56,033 nt of DNA from Nitrospira sp. (lineage in GTDB: Bacteria > Nitrospirota > Nitrospiria > Nitrospirales > Nitrospiraceae): assembly GCA_030444405.1 (NCBI GenBank), contig JARFPM010000028.1, positions 1 to 56,033 of the forward strand, read 5' to 3'. The position numbers and the translations under genes were made by a program. Positions 1-8,330 of the stretch are shown here, piece by piece. Under the pieces are notes generated by a model that ran no database searches, was not told the DNA's origin, and worked only from the letters and a program-made list of their open reading frames with translations. Positions within the stretch are counted from its first letter, which is position 1. Every line of letters begins with the position of its first letter.

Positions 1-699
1 CCCACGATGCCGACATTCAAATATACGCTGTCTGAGGATGAAATTTGGGCGATCGTCGGGCATGTGCGCACGTTGCACGGGATGAAAATGGAGTTTAACG
101 TCGCGGCACGCAAGACGTCGCTCGAGGAAGGGCTGAAGACTGCCCAGGCCAAGTTTGAACAGGCCAAGCAGGCTTATGAAGCAGCAGAGAAGAAAGCCAG
201 CGAAGAAGCGGAGCGGAAGAGCGAGCAATTGAAAAAAGATGTCGAGGTGGATGAATCCGCCTATGCGGCCGAACAAGCGACGATGGTGCAAGCCAAGAAA
301 GAGATGGATGTGGCACAGCTTGCACTGAACAACTTCTCCACCAGACCGGGCAAAGGGGGCAGTATTCCAAGGCCGGATTTGACGGTCAAACCCGCGGAGA
401 CTCCAAAATTGGTCGATCGTGGGAAAAGACTCTACGAGAATAAGTATGGCTGCAACGGTTGCCACAATCTTGCCGGTGAGGGCGGCAAGATCGGTCCTGC
501 CTTGGATCGAGCGGGATTTCGGCTGAACGCGACATGGATCTATCGCTGGCTGAAGAATCCGCAGGCCATGGATTCGGCAACTCGGATGCCGGCATTAGGA
601 CTGAGTGATGCGGATGCGAAGGCTGTGACCTTGTACGTGTCAACGCTACGTGCTCCGAAATCGGAACCTATCGCAGAGAAGCCGACGGAAAAACCTTAG
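1..699 (+). CDS. c-type cytochrome, 5' end cut by the window edge
   Basis: The frame is open from the first base, so the start lies outside the window. The first ~25 residues (MPTFKYTLSEDEIWAIVGHV) look like the C-terminal end of one cytochrome c domain, with the Met that often serves as haem ligand. A charged Ala/Lys/Glu-rich coiled linker follows (about residues 30-110). A second class I cytochrome c domain has one CNGCH haem site and a distal Met in RMPALG. This suggests a di-haem exported electron carrier. The partner redox enzyme is not in the window. The 3' end overlaps the convergent prenyltransferase gene by 4 bp. Confidence 0.85.
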   Translation, partial: PTMPTFKYTLSEDEIWAIVGHVRTLHGMKMEFNVAARKTSLEEGLKTAQAKFEQAKQAYEAAEKKASEEAERKSEQLKKDVEVDESAYAAEQATMVQAKKEMDVAQLALNNFSTRPGKGGSIPRPDLTVKPAETPKLVDRGKRLYENKYGCNGCHNLAGEGGKIGPALDRAGFRLNATWIYRWLKNPQAMDSATRMPALGLSDADAKAVTLYVSTLRAPKSEPIAEKPTEKP

Positions 700-1586
700 A
701 CCAGCACGCCTGCAAGGAGTCCGGCGAGTATAGCGACACCGACCCATACGTGCTTCCGGAACATGTCAAATGCGTGAGCCGGTGTAATGGGTCTTCGTAG
801 CTGCACGATCTGAAACACAAAAAATACTGCCACGCCTAAGAGAGCCGCGTAGTATGGGAAGCCCAGCTGAGCGAACCACCCTGCTGCGGTCAAGAAAGCC
901 AGCATGATACCGAACGCCAAGCCAACTCCTTGGTGAACGGCAGACCCGAAGAACAGGGCAGCCGACTTCACCCCAATGCGTCGGTCATCCTCCTGATCCT
1001 GGATCGCGTAAATCGTGTCATAGGCTACAGCCCAGGCGGCTGTTGCTCCAAAGAGACACCACACCGGAGCATCCAATTGCCCCCGCACCGCGGCCCAGGC
1101 CATGACGGTTCCCCAGCCAAAAGCGATGCCAAGCATGGCTTGTGGGATATGGATCCATCGTTTGGAGTAGGGATAGAGGGCTGCGAGAAAGACCGCGACT
1201 GGAGCGAGCCAGATCACGATCGGTCGAAGAAAGAATAGGAGGCTTGCCGCCACAACCAGGAGCGCGCTGAGGAACATCACCGCGTGGCTCCGCGATAACT
1301 CACCTGAAGCCAAGGGACGCGTCTTGGTGCGGCACACTTGACGGTCGAACGTTTGATCTGCCAAATCGTTCATGATCACCCCAGCGCTCCGCATTAAGAA
1401 TGATCCGCCGATGAAAATGACTAAGAGATGAGGTGGAGGAATCCCCCGGGAGGCCAGTACCAGCCCCCACATCGTGGGTAGGAGTAAAAGATAGGTACCA
1501 GTCTGGTTCGGCAGCCGGATCAATCGGGCAAGGGTAGACCAATGAATCCCCCTGGAAACCGAAGATGACACTGCCGGACTAGACAT
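696..1586 (-). CDS. ubiA: UbiA-family prenyltransferase (quinone biosynthesis)
   Basis: A polytopic integral membrane protein of 296 residues, normal length for the family. It has both Asp-rich Mg-diphosphate motifs: NDLADQTFD near residue 73 and YDTIYAIQDQEDD near residue 189. Family members attach a polyprenyl tail to an aromatic ring, typically 4-hydroxybenzoate (UbiA) or the futalosine-pathway intermediate (MqnP). The sequence alone does not separate these. A menaquinone-type role would suit Nitrospira, so the gene symbol is provisional. It is divergent from the lipoprotein gene at 1679, with about 90 bp between them for promoters. Confidence 0.85.
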   Translation of the reverse strand: MSSPAVSSSVSRGIHWSTLARLIRLPNQTGTYLLLLPTMWGLVLASRGIPPPHLLVIFIGGSFLMRSAGVIMNDLADQTFDRQVCRTKTRPLASGELSRSHAVMFLSALLVVAASLLFFLRPIVIWLAPVAVFLAALYPYSKRWIHIPQAMLGIAFGWGTVMAWAAVRGQLDAPVWCLFGATAAWAVAYDTIYAIQDQEDDRRIGVKSAALFFGSAVHQGVGLAFGIMLAFLTAAGWFAQLGFPYYAALLGVAVFFVFQIVQLRRPITPAHAFDMFRKHVWVGVAILAGLLAGVLV

Positions 1587-1678
1587 AACGCGACCTTAGC
1601 CCAGAGGAAACTGGCTGTCAATGCGCCCTCTCCGGTTGTGACGCTGGTGCGAATTCGGTATAACCACAAGCGAAATCC

Positions 1679-3697
1679 ATGCTGATCGCCAACTTCCCGC
1701 CATGCCGCCGCGTCATCTCTTTTTGTGTGGTGCTGGCGCTAGTCCTTTCAGGTGTCGGCTGTTCTCTGCTCAAGCGAGGGAAGGAGCCGGTCAGTTCCCA
1801 ACCGATTCCACTGACGCCGGTGATCCGGTTCTCACCCAGCGTGACCACGGCTGAGGTGCTATACCCCGATCGTTGTGGCGAGAGGAGATCATTTGCTCTG
1901 GGTGACGCGCTTGTCGCCTCCGTCCCCAAGAAGTTGACGGGAGTCTTTGCCGGTGTCACGGCCAGGAGCCAGACTGGTGAAACCATCGCGTCCGAGGGCG
2001 TGATTGAGGTCGGCGTAGGACTGAGGCGGCTCGAGCTTGATGTTCCAAAGCAAGCGCAAGGAACCTATCCGGCGACGGCGACAGTGGGCATTGAAATGGT
2101 GTTCTTGGCTCGCGACGGCACGGTACTCTTCAGTAAGAATTTCGAAGGCGCCGGGCGTGGTACGGTGGGGATCGGGGAACAGTCGTGTCAGGTGGAGGGC
2201 TTGAAGGCGATTGTTCAAAACGCCATCGACTCGGCGACCGACGGGTTGGCTCAACAGATGGCGCAATCGGTGCAGATCCGAGAATACGCCGCTCAAAGAG
2301 ATACTTGGGCTCCAACGGTAGCACATCCACGCCCCGCTGTGGCGTCGCCGACAGCGGGAGCCGCCACGACAGTCCCCGCCGTGGTGGCAGTGGCGGACCC
2401 CCCGCAGGCTGCTTTGCCCGCAACGGGTGAGCCGGCGCAGCTCAGTTTTCGAGCCATCATCCGCGATGAGAATCGGGATCAATATCTTCAGCCGGAGGAA
2501 TCCCTTACGATCGAAATCGAAGTGAAGAACGAGGGAATGGGAGTAGCGAAAGATGTCACGATAACGGGTGAAGGAAAAGCTGAGTTAACCGCCTTGTTTC
2601 CCTCGGAAGTTCAAATCGGCATCCTCCAACCAGGAGAGACTAAACGCACTTCGATCACACAACGGGTGCCGGCATCCCAAGAGGACCTGCATGGAGAATT
2701 GACGCTGAATTTGCGGACGAGCAGCCCGGTGGTGTCCGTTGCCCCGCCCAAGGTATTCAGTTTTGGGGTAAAACCAAGAGTCATCGACCCGGCGCTGGTT
2801 CCGGATGTCGATGACATACCGAATTCTCTGGCGGCGTTTCATCAGCCGAAGGCCGTCATTATCTCGATCGGTGTGGGGACGTTTCGCGACGAACAGGTGC
2901 CGGCGGTCAAGTATGCCCGCCATGACGCGGAAGTCATGGCCGAATATTTGCGCACGATCGGCGGTGTCCCAGGCGAGCGCATGCGGATATTGCTCGATCG
3001 ACAGGCTCTTGAACGGGATTTGGAGGACACGTTTGAGCGATGGCTTCGAAAGCTGGCGGACCGGGAGACCGTTGTCTATGTGTTTTTTGCCGGACGAGTA
3101 CTGGTAGACGGCGGGACCGGGGCGATCTCGCTCGTGCCGTATGATGGAACACTCTCCGGGGCGCAGCAGCTCTATCCCCTCGTCCGCATACAGGAAGCTC
3201 TCTACCGACTTCCAATCCGGCGGGCTATTGTGATGTTCGACGTCTCGATGGACCCGTCTCCGGGCGCGGCTCTTGCCGATGTCCCTTCGCCTGCGTGGGA
3301 ATCCTCTGTCAGCGAGGCAAGAAAAGATGTAGAAATGTGGATGGTGAGCAACCGTAGCCTGCAAGAAGCCCATGCGTATGACGAAGGCAAGCACGGGTTG
3401 TTCACGTACTATCTTCTTAGAGGGTTACAAGGCGTTGCCGATGCAGATCGAGATGGGACCGTCATCGCCGGTGAACTCTGTACGTATGCGCGGGGTCAGG
3501 CGGCGCGTGTGGCTCATGAACAATTCGGGAACAAACAAGATGCGCTCTGCTTGCCCGCAATCGGCCGGGAAGGCATGGTGCGAATACATCCGGTGGCGAG
3601 AGGCAATAACCCAAAGCCGGTTCCGACGCAGAAACAACCAAACCTTCCCGCGGACATATCAGGACCGGTGCCCAATCCGATGCGGATTGGGCCATAG
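1679..3697 (+). CDS. lipoprotein with CARDB-like and inactive caspase-like domain
   Basis: 672 residues. The N-terminus has a hydrophobic signal segment ending in LSGVGC, a plausible lipobox with Cys28 as the lipid site. Residues ~45-205 are unassigned and ~205-250 are an Ala/Pro/Thr linker. Residues ~255-365 resemble a CARDB/NEW3-type beta domain (VKNEGMGVAKDVTI). Residues ~390-610 have the layout of a peptidase C14 (caspase/gingipain-like) fold: VIISIGVG strand, YARHDAEVM helix, then VVYVFFAGR and IVMFDVS. The catalytic His expected after FFAG is Arg473 and the Cys expected after D-x is Ser523. It is therefore probably a pseudo-enzyme at the cell envelope, perhaps a scaffold. Its function is unknown. 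Confidence 0.75.
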   Translation: MLIANFPPCRRVISFCVVLALVLSGVGCSLLKRGKEPVSSQPIPLTPVIRFSPSVTTAEVLYPDRCGERRSFALGDALVASVPKKLTGVFAGVTARSQTGETIASEGVIEVGVGLRRLELDVPKQAQGTYPATATVGIEMVFLARDGTVLFSKNFEGAGRGTVGIGEQSCQVEGLKAIVQNAIDSATDGLAQQMAQSVQIREYAAQRDTWAPTVAHPRPAVASPTAGAATTVPAVVAVADPPQAALPATGEPAQLSFRAIIRDENRDQYLQPEESLTIEIEVKNEGMGVAKDVTITGEGKAELTALFPSEVQIGILQPGETKRTSITQRVPASQEDLHGELTLNLRTSSPVVSVAPPKVFSFGVKPRVIDPALVPDVDDIPNSLAAFHQPKAVIISIGVGTFRDEQVPAVKYARHDAEVMAEYLRTIGGVPGERMRILLDRQALERDLEDTFERWLRKLADRETVVYVFFAGRVLVDGGTGAISLVPYDGTLSGAQQLYPLVRIQEALYRLPIRRAIVMFDVSMDPSPGAALADVPSPAWESSVSEARKDVEMWMVSNRSLQEAHAYDEGKHGLFTYYLLRGLQGVADADRDGTVIAGELCTYARGQAARVAHEQFGNKQDALCLPAIGREGMVRIHPVARGNNPKPVPTQKQPNLPADISGPVPNPMRIGP

Positions 3698-3791
3698 AGT
3701 TGGATGATCCCGATCTGCTTCATTGACAGGCTCGCTGGGTCGCCGTTATCATGCCGGACAAGGCCCCGTCTTCCACCTGTCCCACCAAGGT

Positions 3792-3867
3792 GCCGGCGTA
3801 GCTCAGTTGGTAGAGCAGCGGTTTCGTAAACCGCAGGTCGCCCGTTCAATCCGGGTCGCCGGCTCCA
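3792..3867 (+). tRNA. tRNA-Thr (anticodon CGT)
   Basis: A full cloverleaf can be drawn. The acceptor stem GCCGGCG pairs with CGCCGGC. The D arm contains AGCTCAGTTGGTAGAGC, the anticodon stem is GCGGT/ACCGC with loop TTCGTAA (anticodon CGT, reads ACG), and the T arm contains GTTCAATCC. The CCA end is encoded at 3865-3867. Its 3' half is duplicated downstream (8888-8935, and weakly at 10265-10310), which marks it as an integration target. Confidence 0.95.
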
Positions 3868-3870
3868 TCC
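3823..3870 (+). repeat. tRNA 3'-half direct repeat, copy 1 (att-like)
   Basis: 48 bases running from the anticodon loop through CCA and three more bases are identical to 8888-8935. The next ~14 bases match with two differences. A direct repeat of a tRNA 3' end is the classic product of site-specific integration into a tRNA gene. This copy lies in the intact tRNA gene and is the attL or attR equivalent. Confidence 0.85.
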
Positions 3871-3883
3871 TTTCAACAGATTA

Positions 3884-4043
3884 GAACCTATCTCAAAATT
3901 GAAAAGCGGCCCGTGATTGAGCAGCAGTTCCGTGACGGCCAGAGCCGTGACTTCAATATTTCCAAGGATTCTGCATATTGTTGATATCGATATTCATCAG
4001 ATGAAGTCGCTCCGTATTTGTAAATCGATTTTGAGATAGGGTC
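3884..4043. mobile_element. MITE-like element, 160 bp
   Basis: The terminal inverted repeats match as GAACCTATCTCAAAATTG at the left end and the complement of CGATTTTGAGATAGGGTC at the right end (16 of 18 positions). TA sits immediately outside each end (3882-3883 and 4044-4045), as expected for a TA target duplication. It has no coding capacity, so a transposase would have to act in trans. It lies just downstream of the tRNA. Family assignment (IS5- or IS630-like) is not possible by eye. Confidence 0.6.
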
Positions 4044-4716
4044 TAGTTTCTGACCGGCTCAATGAACGAGCAGTTATCACGCTGTCGTCGCATGGTTCTG
4101 GTCGCCACTGGCCCTATCCGATTGCCAGACACCGCCAGCCATAGGCCTGGGTGAGCACTTGATCGGAGGCCAGTTGGTCAAGGAGGGGAGCCATGGTCGG
4201 AATGGTAGACGTTTCACCAGCCCAGGGACAGCGCTTTTCAGGCTCCCAAAAGATTTGCTATAGTGCCTCGGTCATAATGACGGACGGTGCAAGGGACAAG
4301 ATGGGGCGAGGGTCATTTCTTAACCAGGCCAGGCTGGATGGCTTGGCGCATGTCCAGGCGCTCCAGCCGAACTGCTCGACATCCTCCCTCTCATTTCTTG
4401 AAGGATGACCACAAGACTCTCGGCTTCATTCCATCGCCTCTGTTCTCCGTCGCCCGATCTTTCCGAGCCACCATCGTATCCAATTGGATCGGTCAGGCTA
4501 TCGAGCACGATATGGCCCGCATGGTACAGGCAGAACGGGTGAGGGTCAGCAACAGTACGCGAATTCATCGGCGAGATCATCGGTAGCGCGCTGCGGGCAG
4601 CGGCACGGCATCGTGGCATCGGCCTCGCTGTTTTCACGGTTGGCAGCATGATAGGGAAACGGTAGAGTCATCAACCGGCAGATCATCGGTTATCTCACTC
4701 ATGAGGAGGGGACAGC
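4044..4716. other. no supported gene; decayed sequence
   Basis: No frame here has a convincing ribosome binding site with a family-like sequence. A short plus-strand frame ending at about 4665 (containing EFIGEIIGSALRAAARHRG) looks like the tail of a lost gene, with stops upstream. I treat the stretch as island debris. Confidence 0.4.
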
Positions 4717-4992
4717 ATGGCGCAGCAAGAGTCCATGTTTTTGAAATTGGGCGACATCAAGGGCAAGGCCACGACGGAGAAGTTTAAGGACCAGATTGTC
4801 TTGCAGAATATATCCTTTGGCATAAGCCAAGGCGGGCGGTGGGAAGAGGACAGGGTGGGTAACTTGTCGGCCCGCATTACAAATTTCACGGATCTGTCCT
4901 GCGTGAAACTCCTGGACGTGTCCAGCCCGGCGCTCGCCACCGCCTGCGCGCTCAAGACACAGTATAGGGCACCTCTAATAACCGCGTTTTGA
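4717..4992 (+). pseudogene. Hcp-like type VI secretion tube protein, N-terminal fragment
   Basis: The start has a clear Shine-Dalgarno (GAGGAGGGG). Residues 1-80 follow the Hcp pattern: a short FLKLGDIKG strand, a KFKDQIVLQNISFGISQ strand pair, then a LSARITNFTDLS turn and a helix. Hcp proteins are usually about 160 residues. This one loses the family pattern after CALKT and stops at 91. The break coincides with sequence resembling an insertion-sequence end (TAGGGCACCTCTAATAACC, about 4966-4984). No other T6SS gene is present. Probably a non-functional remnant. Confidence 0.6.
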
Positions 4993-5109
4993 AACCGATT
5001 GCCTCATTTTCGGAAACTTGAACCCGTCGAACCCGCATTGTGGACTTTTTGTGGGGCCCAGGAAGCTCTGATCCGGCTTGGTTTTCCGCATACAGCCTGA
5101 GGGTCAGGC

Positions 5110-5370
5110 TTGACTATTGACTTGTTGCGGCCTGGCGCGTCCAATCCGATCTCCACGGATGCGCCTCGGCTCTACGACCAGCAGGGGAACTACCGCGGCA
5201 AGCTGAGCACGAACCCGTTCGACCCCGATTCGACCAGTAACCCCTACGGCCGCTACGGCTCTCCGGTCTCGCCGGACTCGATCCACAATCCCTTCGGCGC
5301 CGGGAGTCCCTACAGTCCCAGCAGTCCCACGAATCCCTACGGCCGTGGCTTGCGAATCGAAGGACGCTAA
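5110..5370 (+). CDS. Asn-Pro-Tyr-Gly repeat protein, probably 5'-truncated
   Basis: 86 residues from a TTG codon with no good ribosome binding site. The body is a low-complexity array of NPF/NPYG and SPxSP motifs (STSNPYGRYGSP, SIHNPFGAGSP, SPTNPYGRG). Similar small secreted proteins usually start with a signal peptide, which is missing here. The break lies next to the IS-like end upstream, so the 5' part was probably lost. Its role is unknown. Confidence 0.45.
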   Translation: MTIDLLRPGASNPISTDAPRLYDQQGNYRGKLSTNPFDPDSTSNPYGRYGSPVSPDSIHNPFGAGSPYSPSSPTNPYGRGLRIEGR

Positions 5371-5395
5371 CTGTTCAGCAAGAAGGAAAGACACC

Positions 5396-5620
5396 ATGAC
5401 GCAGTTCATTGTGGGCGCGCTCCTCGGCAGTCTCGTCACGGGTGGGCTTTCGCTCGCCGGCACCTTGTACGATTCGAACGGACGACCGCCGGCGCCACGC
5501 GGCAGCGTCCAGCAGTGCGACGACTTCCGGCAGCGGTAGCAACAGCTGAACATCCAGTACATGCGGGACCAGATGGACCGACAGGCGCTCGAACGCAGAC
5601 CGGGGAAAAATCCGTGCTGA
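5396..5620 (+). pseudogene. small membrane-anchored protein interrupted by an in-frame TAG
   Basis: An ATG follows AGAAGGAAAG. The product begins MTQFIVGALLGSLVTGGLS, a membrane or signal segment, and runs 47 residues to a TAG at 5537-5539. The same frame continues without shift for 26 more residues rich in Gln/Arg/Met (QQLNIQYMRDQMDRQALER) to a TGA at 5618. The sequence on both sides of the TAG (FRQR-QQLN) reads as one helix, so a single CAG-to-TAG change is the simplest explanation. Confidence 0.6.
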
Positions 5621-5682
5621 GAAGTAAGACTTCGACTTTAGCTTAGCAAAAACAGGAACCGTCACCAGGAGGAGGTTCGCTT

Positions 5683-6246
5683 ATGGGCGCACTCTTGTCT
5701 CATCGCTTTGCAGATGGGCTGGCCTTTGCGGCCCGGCTGCATGCAACCCAAACCCGCAAGGGGACCGAGATTCCGTACGTTTCCCATGTGCTTGCGGTTT
5801 CAAGTCTCGTCCTCACCCATGGTGGCGACGAAGAGGAAGCGATTGCAGGGTTGCTCCACGATGCCGTGGAGGATCAGGGAGGGCGCCCCATATTGGAGAC
5901 GATCCGCGCGCGGTTCGGCGAACGAGTCGCCGCCATCGTCGATGGCTGCACGGATACCGAGGTCACGCCGAAGCCACCATGGCAGGAGCGAAAAGAGCGG
6001 TACCTCCAGCATCTCACCGGCGCGTCGCCGTCCGTCAAACTGGTGGCCGCGGCAGACAAACTCGATAACGTGCGCGCCATCATCGCGGACTATCAGATGC
6101 ACGGCTCTTCGCTCTGGAGTCGATTTAATGCCGGCAAGGAGCAGCAGCAATGGTTCTATCGTGCATGTGTCACCGCGTTAGCAGGCGGATCACCGTCGCT
6201 CATTCGTGAGTTGGATACCGTGGTGCAACAGTTGGAGCGGCTGTAA
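5683..6246 (+). CDS. HD-domain hydrolase, small SpoT/MESH1-like
   Basis: 187 residues, with a strong ribosome binding site (AGGAGG) 6 bases before the ATG. The HD metal-binding residues are in place: His in YVSHVLAV, His-Asp in LLHDAVEDQ, and the later Asp in AADKLDNVRAI. The length and the E-D pair after HD fit the single-domain (p)ppGpp hydrolase-like group (RelA/SpoT HD, MESH1/SAH). The substrate is inferred, not shown. The next gene starts 9 bp after its stop, so they are probably co-transcribed. Confidence 0.8.
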   Translation: MGALLSHRFADGLAFAARLHATQTRKGTEIPYVSHVLAVSSLVLTHGGDEEEAIAGLLHDAVEDQGGRPILETIRARFGERVAAIVDGCTDTEVTPKPPWQERKERYLQHLTGASPSVKLVAAADKLDNVRAIIADYQMHGSSLWSRFNAGKEQQQWFYRACVTALAGGSPSLIRELDTVVQQLERL

Positions 6247-6255
6247 CGGGTCTCG

Positions 6256-7086
6256 ATGAATTTCGAAATCATTGCAGGCGAAGCCACCCCGTCCGTCCCG
6301 CTGGTGATCCACATTCCGCACAGTGCGACCGCCATTCCTCCAGAGGTCCGACGTACGTTCTGTCTTAATGACGACCAGCTTCGGCGTGAACTGCTGCGCA
6401 TGACGGATTGGTATACCGACCGGCTTTTTCATGGGGCTGCCGCGCTGGGAGGCACGCTGTTCATCAACCGGATGAGTCGCCTCGTCGTCGATCCTGAACG
6501 GTTTCCTGACGATCGGCAAGAAGTGATGGCCGCCAAGGGTATGGGGGCGGTCTATACGAAGACGGCCGATGGGCAGCCACTGCGAAGACCGTGGTCGCCG
6601 AAAGAACGAACCGATCTGCTCGATGCCTACTTCCACCCGTACGCACAATCGTTCGAAGCGGTGGTGTCCCGGATGTTGGATCGCCATGGACGCTGTCTCA
6701 TCATCGACGGCCATTCCTTTCCGTCCGTCCCGCTGCCCTATGAGCAGGACCAGGAGACCCCACGCCCGGAGATCTGTCTCGGTATTGACGACCTGCATAC
6801 CCCCGAGGCTCTCGTTGGTGCGGTGGAAACGCTCTGTGTCGGGCAAAGGCTACGCGTTGCACGAAACACACCATTTGCCGGAACCTATGTGCCACTCCGA
6901 TACTGGCACAGGGAGTCACGTGTCAGTTCGATCATGATCGAGATCCGACGGGATCTTTATATGGATGAGGAGACTGGCGCTGAGACGCAGGGTCTCACGC
7001 GAACACAGGAACTCATAGCCAGCATGCTGGAACGGCTCACGAAATCATCACTCCTTGCTTCACACTTCACGCGAAGCAATGGGTAG
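6256..7086 (+). CDS. N-formylglutamate amidohydrolase family protein
   Basis: 276 residues, full length. Family signatures seen: IHIPHSATAIPPE near the N-terminus, DWYTDRLF, a conserved INRMSRLVVDPERF block, and IIDGHSFPS for the metal site. The family hydrolyses N-formyl-L-glutamate in histidine degradation, but many members have other N-acyl amino acid substrates. No hut genes are nearby, so the substrate is open. It lies 9 bp after the HD hydrolase gene. Confidence 0.85.
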   Translation: MNFEIIAGEATPSVPLVIHIPHSATAIPPEVRRTFCLNDDQLRRELLRMTDWYTDRLFHGAAALGGTLFINRMSRLVVDPERFPDDRQEVMAAKGMGAVYTKTADGQPLRRPWSPKERTDLLDAYFHPYAQSFEAVVSRMLDRHGRCLIIDGHSFPSVPLPYEQDQETPRPEICLGIDDLHTPEALVGAVETLCVGQRLRVARNTPFAGTYVPLRYWHRESRVSSIMIEIRRDLYMDEETGAETQGLTRTQELIASMLERLTKSSLLASHFTRSNG

Positions 7087-7396
7087 GACGTCAGGTGTGG
7101 CGTGATTGTTTCGGTAAGACCTAAGAGGTGAACAGGTACGGGGGGTCTTTTCTGGCGACACCTGCCTGTCCTGCCTCACACTGTCGGCGCATGTGCTTGG
7201 TCGCCACCGCCGCGAGGGCCGACCGGCTAGAACCTCCGAGGCGCATCGCTCGCGCCAGTATCCTGTCACTCTCGCTGCGTGTTCCTCTCCGGTCCGCCAA
7301 TTCCGGCCTCTGCCTCTTGTTTCCTCTGTGAACTATACGGTGCCTCTCCTCCTCGCGTGAGAGACTTATTTTGAGGTCACACAAGGAGGAAACACC
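7087..7396. other. intergenic, nothing supported
   Basis: A short open frame is present but lacks a ribosome binding site and any family-like pattern. A good Shine-Dalgarno (AAGGAGG at 7382-7388) at the right end belongs to the next gene. Confidence 0.4.
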
Positions 7397-7576
7397 ATGG
7401 CGACCAACCACTCATCCAAACGACCAGCCACCACGCTGCGATGTGGAAATATCAAGGCCACGGTCTGGCAGAATGTGAGCGAGAAGGGACCGTTCTTCTC
7501 AACCACCTTTTCTCGACCGTTCTGGGAAGCCTCCGGCTCTCCGGGGGCCTCCTTCCTTCACACAGGGTTCTTATGA
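7397..7576 (+). pseudogene. small conserved protein, C-terminally truncated
   Basis: Starts with AAGGAGGAAACACC-ATG and gives 59 residues. The part IKATVWQNVSEKGPFFSTTF matches my memory of a widespread small protein of phages, plasmids and islands whose normal form is longer and ends with a conserved helix. Here the pattern is lost after SRPF and the frame ends in low-complexity sequence, so it is probably truncated by a deletion or frameshift. Its function is unknown. Confidence 0.5.
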
Positions 7577-7635
7577 GACGAAGGATAATTGGTAGAGCGA
7601 AAATGGCGACGAGTCCGGAACGGAGTATCCCGTTA

Positions 7636-7956
7636 TCAGGCAGTCACGAGTGCTTCTGTGCGTTGCTCGATATGCTTCCTGACCTTCACCGGCAATGCTT
7701 GTTCGGCAAGCCGCAGCTCATAAGTCTTCTGCAGGTTCATCCAGAATTCAGCTGTGGTATTGAAAAATGCCGCTAGACGAACCGCAGTATCTCCCGTGAT
7801 GCCACGCTGCCCTTTGATAATCGCCGTGATCCGATTCGCCGGCACTTCGAGGGCCTTGGCCAGTGTATTGGCGTTAATCGGCGGATCTGACGGTTTCATG
7901 AACTCTTCCAGTAAAATTTCTCCTGGATGAACCGGCCGCATGCCGTTGTTGATCAT
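7636..7956 (-). CDS. higA: HigA-family antitoxin (XRE type)
   Basis: 106 residues, normal length. It has the HigA opening RPVHPGEILLEEFM, a helix-turn-helix (LAKALEVPANRITAIIKGQRGI) and the conserved FFNTTAEFWMNLQKTYEL stretch. Such antitoxins bind DNA and neutralise a HigB RNase. The usual HigB partner is not directly next to it. Instead it follows, with a 4-bp overlap, another antitoxin-like gene of a different branch, making a three-gene cluster with one toxin. Confidence 0.88.
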   Translation of the reverse strand: MINNGMRPVHPGEILLEEFMKPSDPPINANTLAKALEVPANRITAIIKGQRGITGDTAVRLAAFFNTTAEFWMNLQKTYELRLAEQALPVKVRKHIEQRTEALVTA

Positions 7957-8330
7957 GACACTTTCTCCGATCGAGATCTCGCAACCGTGCTCGATCGTCT
8001 CGATACCTTCGACCGGACCGTGCCGTATCGCTGTCCACGTGGTGCACGCCGCACGGTCACTTCCACATCTTGGCCCAGGAGAGAAAGGTAATGCACCAGG
8101 CGTTCGACCGAAAACCCGGCCATCTGTCCGGCCAACAGTTTGGACACCTTGGCCTGATCGATTCTGAGGCGAGCCGCCGTTTCCACTTGCTTCCAGGCCT
8201 GCCCTCGGATCGTCTCCTGAAGGGCCTGCAACAGGCTGCTTTTCAGAATCAGTTCTGCGGAGCGTTCCTCCGAGAACCCCAGGTCCCAGAAGATATTCCC
8301 ACTGCCTTTCGTCACGGCTTCCCGTTTCAT
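7953..8330 (-). CDS. helix-turn-helix antitoxin, partner of the upstream RelE-like toxin
   Basis: About 125 residues from the ATG at 8330, which overlaps the toxin stop codon (ATGA) and has a GGGAGG site in front; an in-frame ATG 21 bases earlier is less likely. The core (DLGFSEERSAELILKSSLL, then an HTH and GFSVERLVHYLSLLGQDVEV) is typical of the antitoxin in type II pairs with Gp49/HigB-2-like toxins. The Arg/Ser-rich tail after RRAPR is longer than usual and may come from a frameshift. Confidence 0.82.
   Translation of the reverse strand: MKREAVTKGSGNIFWDLGFSEERSAELILKSSLLQALQETIRGQAWKQVETAARLRIDQAKVSKLLAGQMAGFSVERLVHYLSLLGQDVEVTVRRAPRGQRYGTVRSKVSRRSSTVARSRSEKVS

Noticed and set aside
4193-4586. 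Two overlapping plus-strand open frames in the tRNA-side island
   Set aside because: No ribosome binding site, no family pattern, and composition like non-coding sequence.
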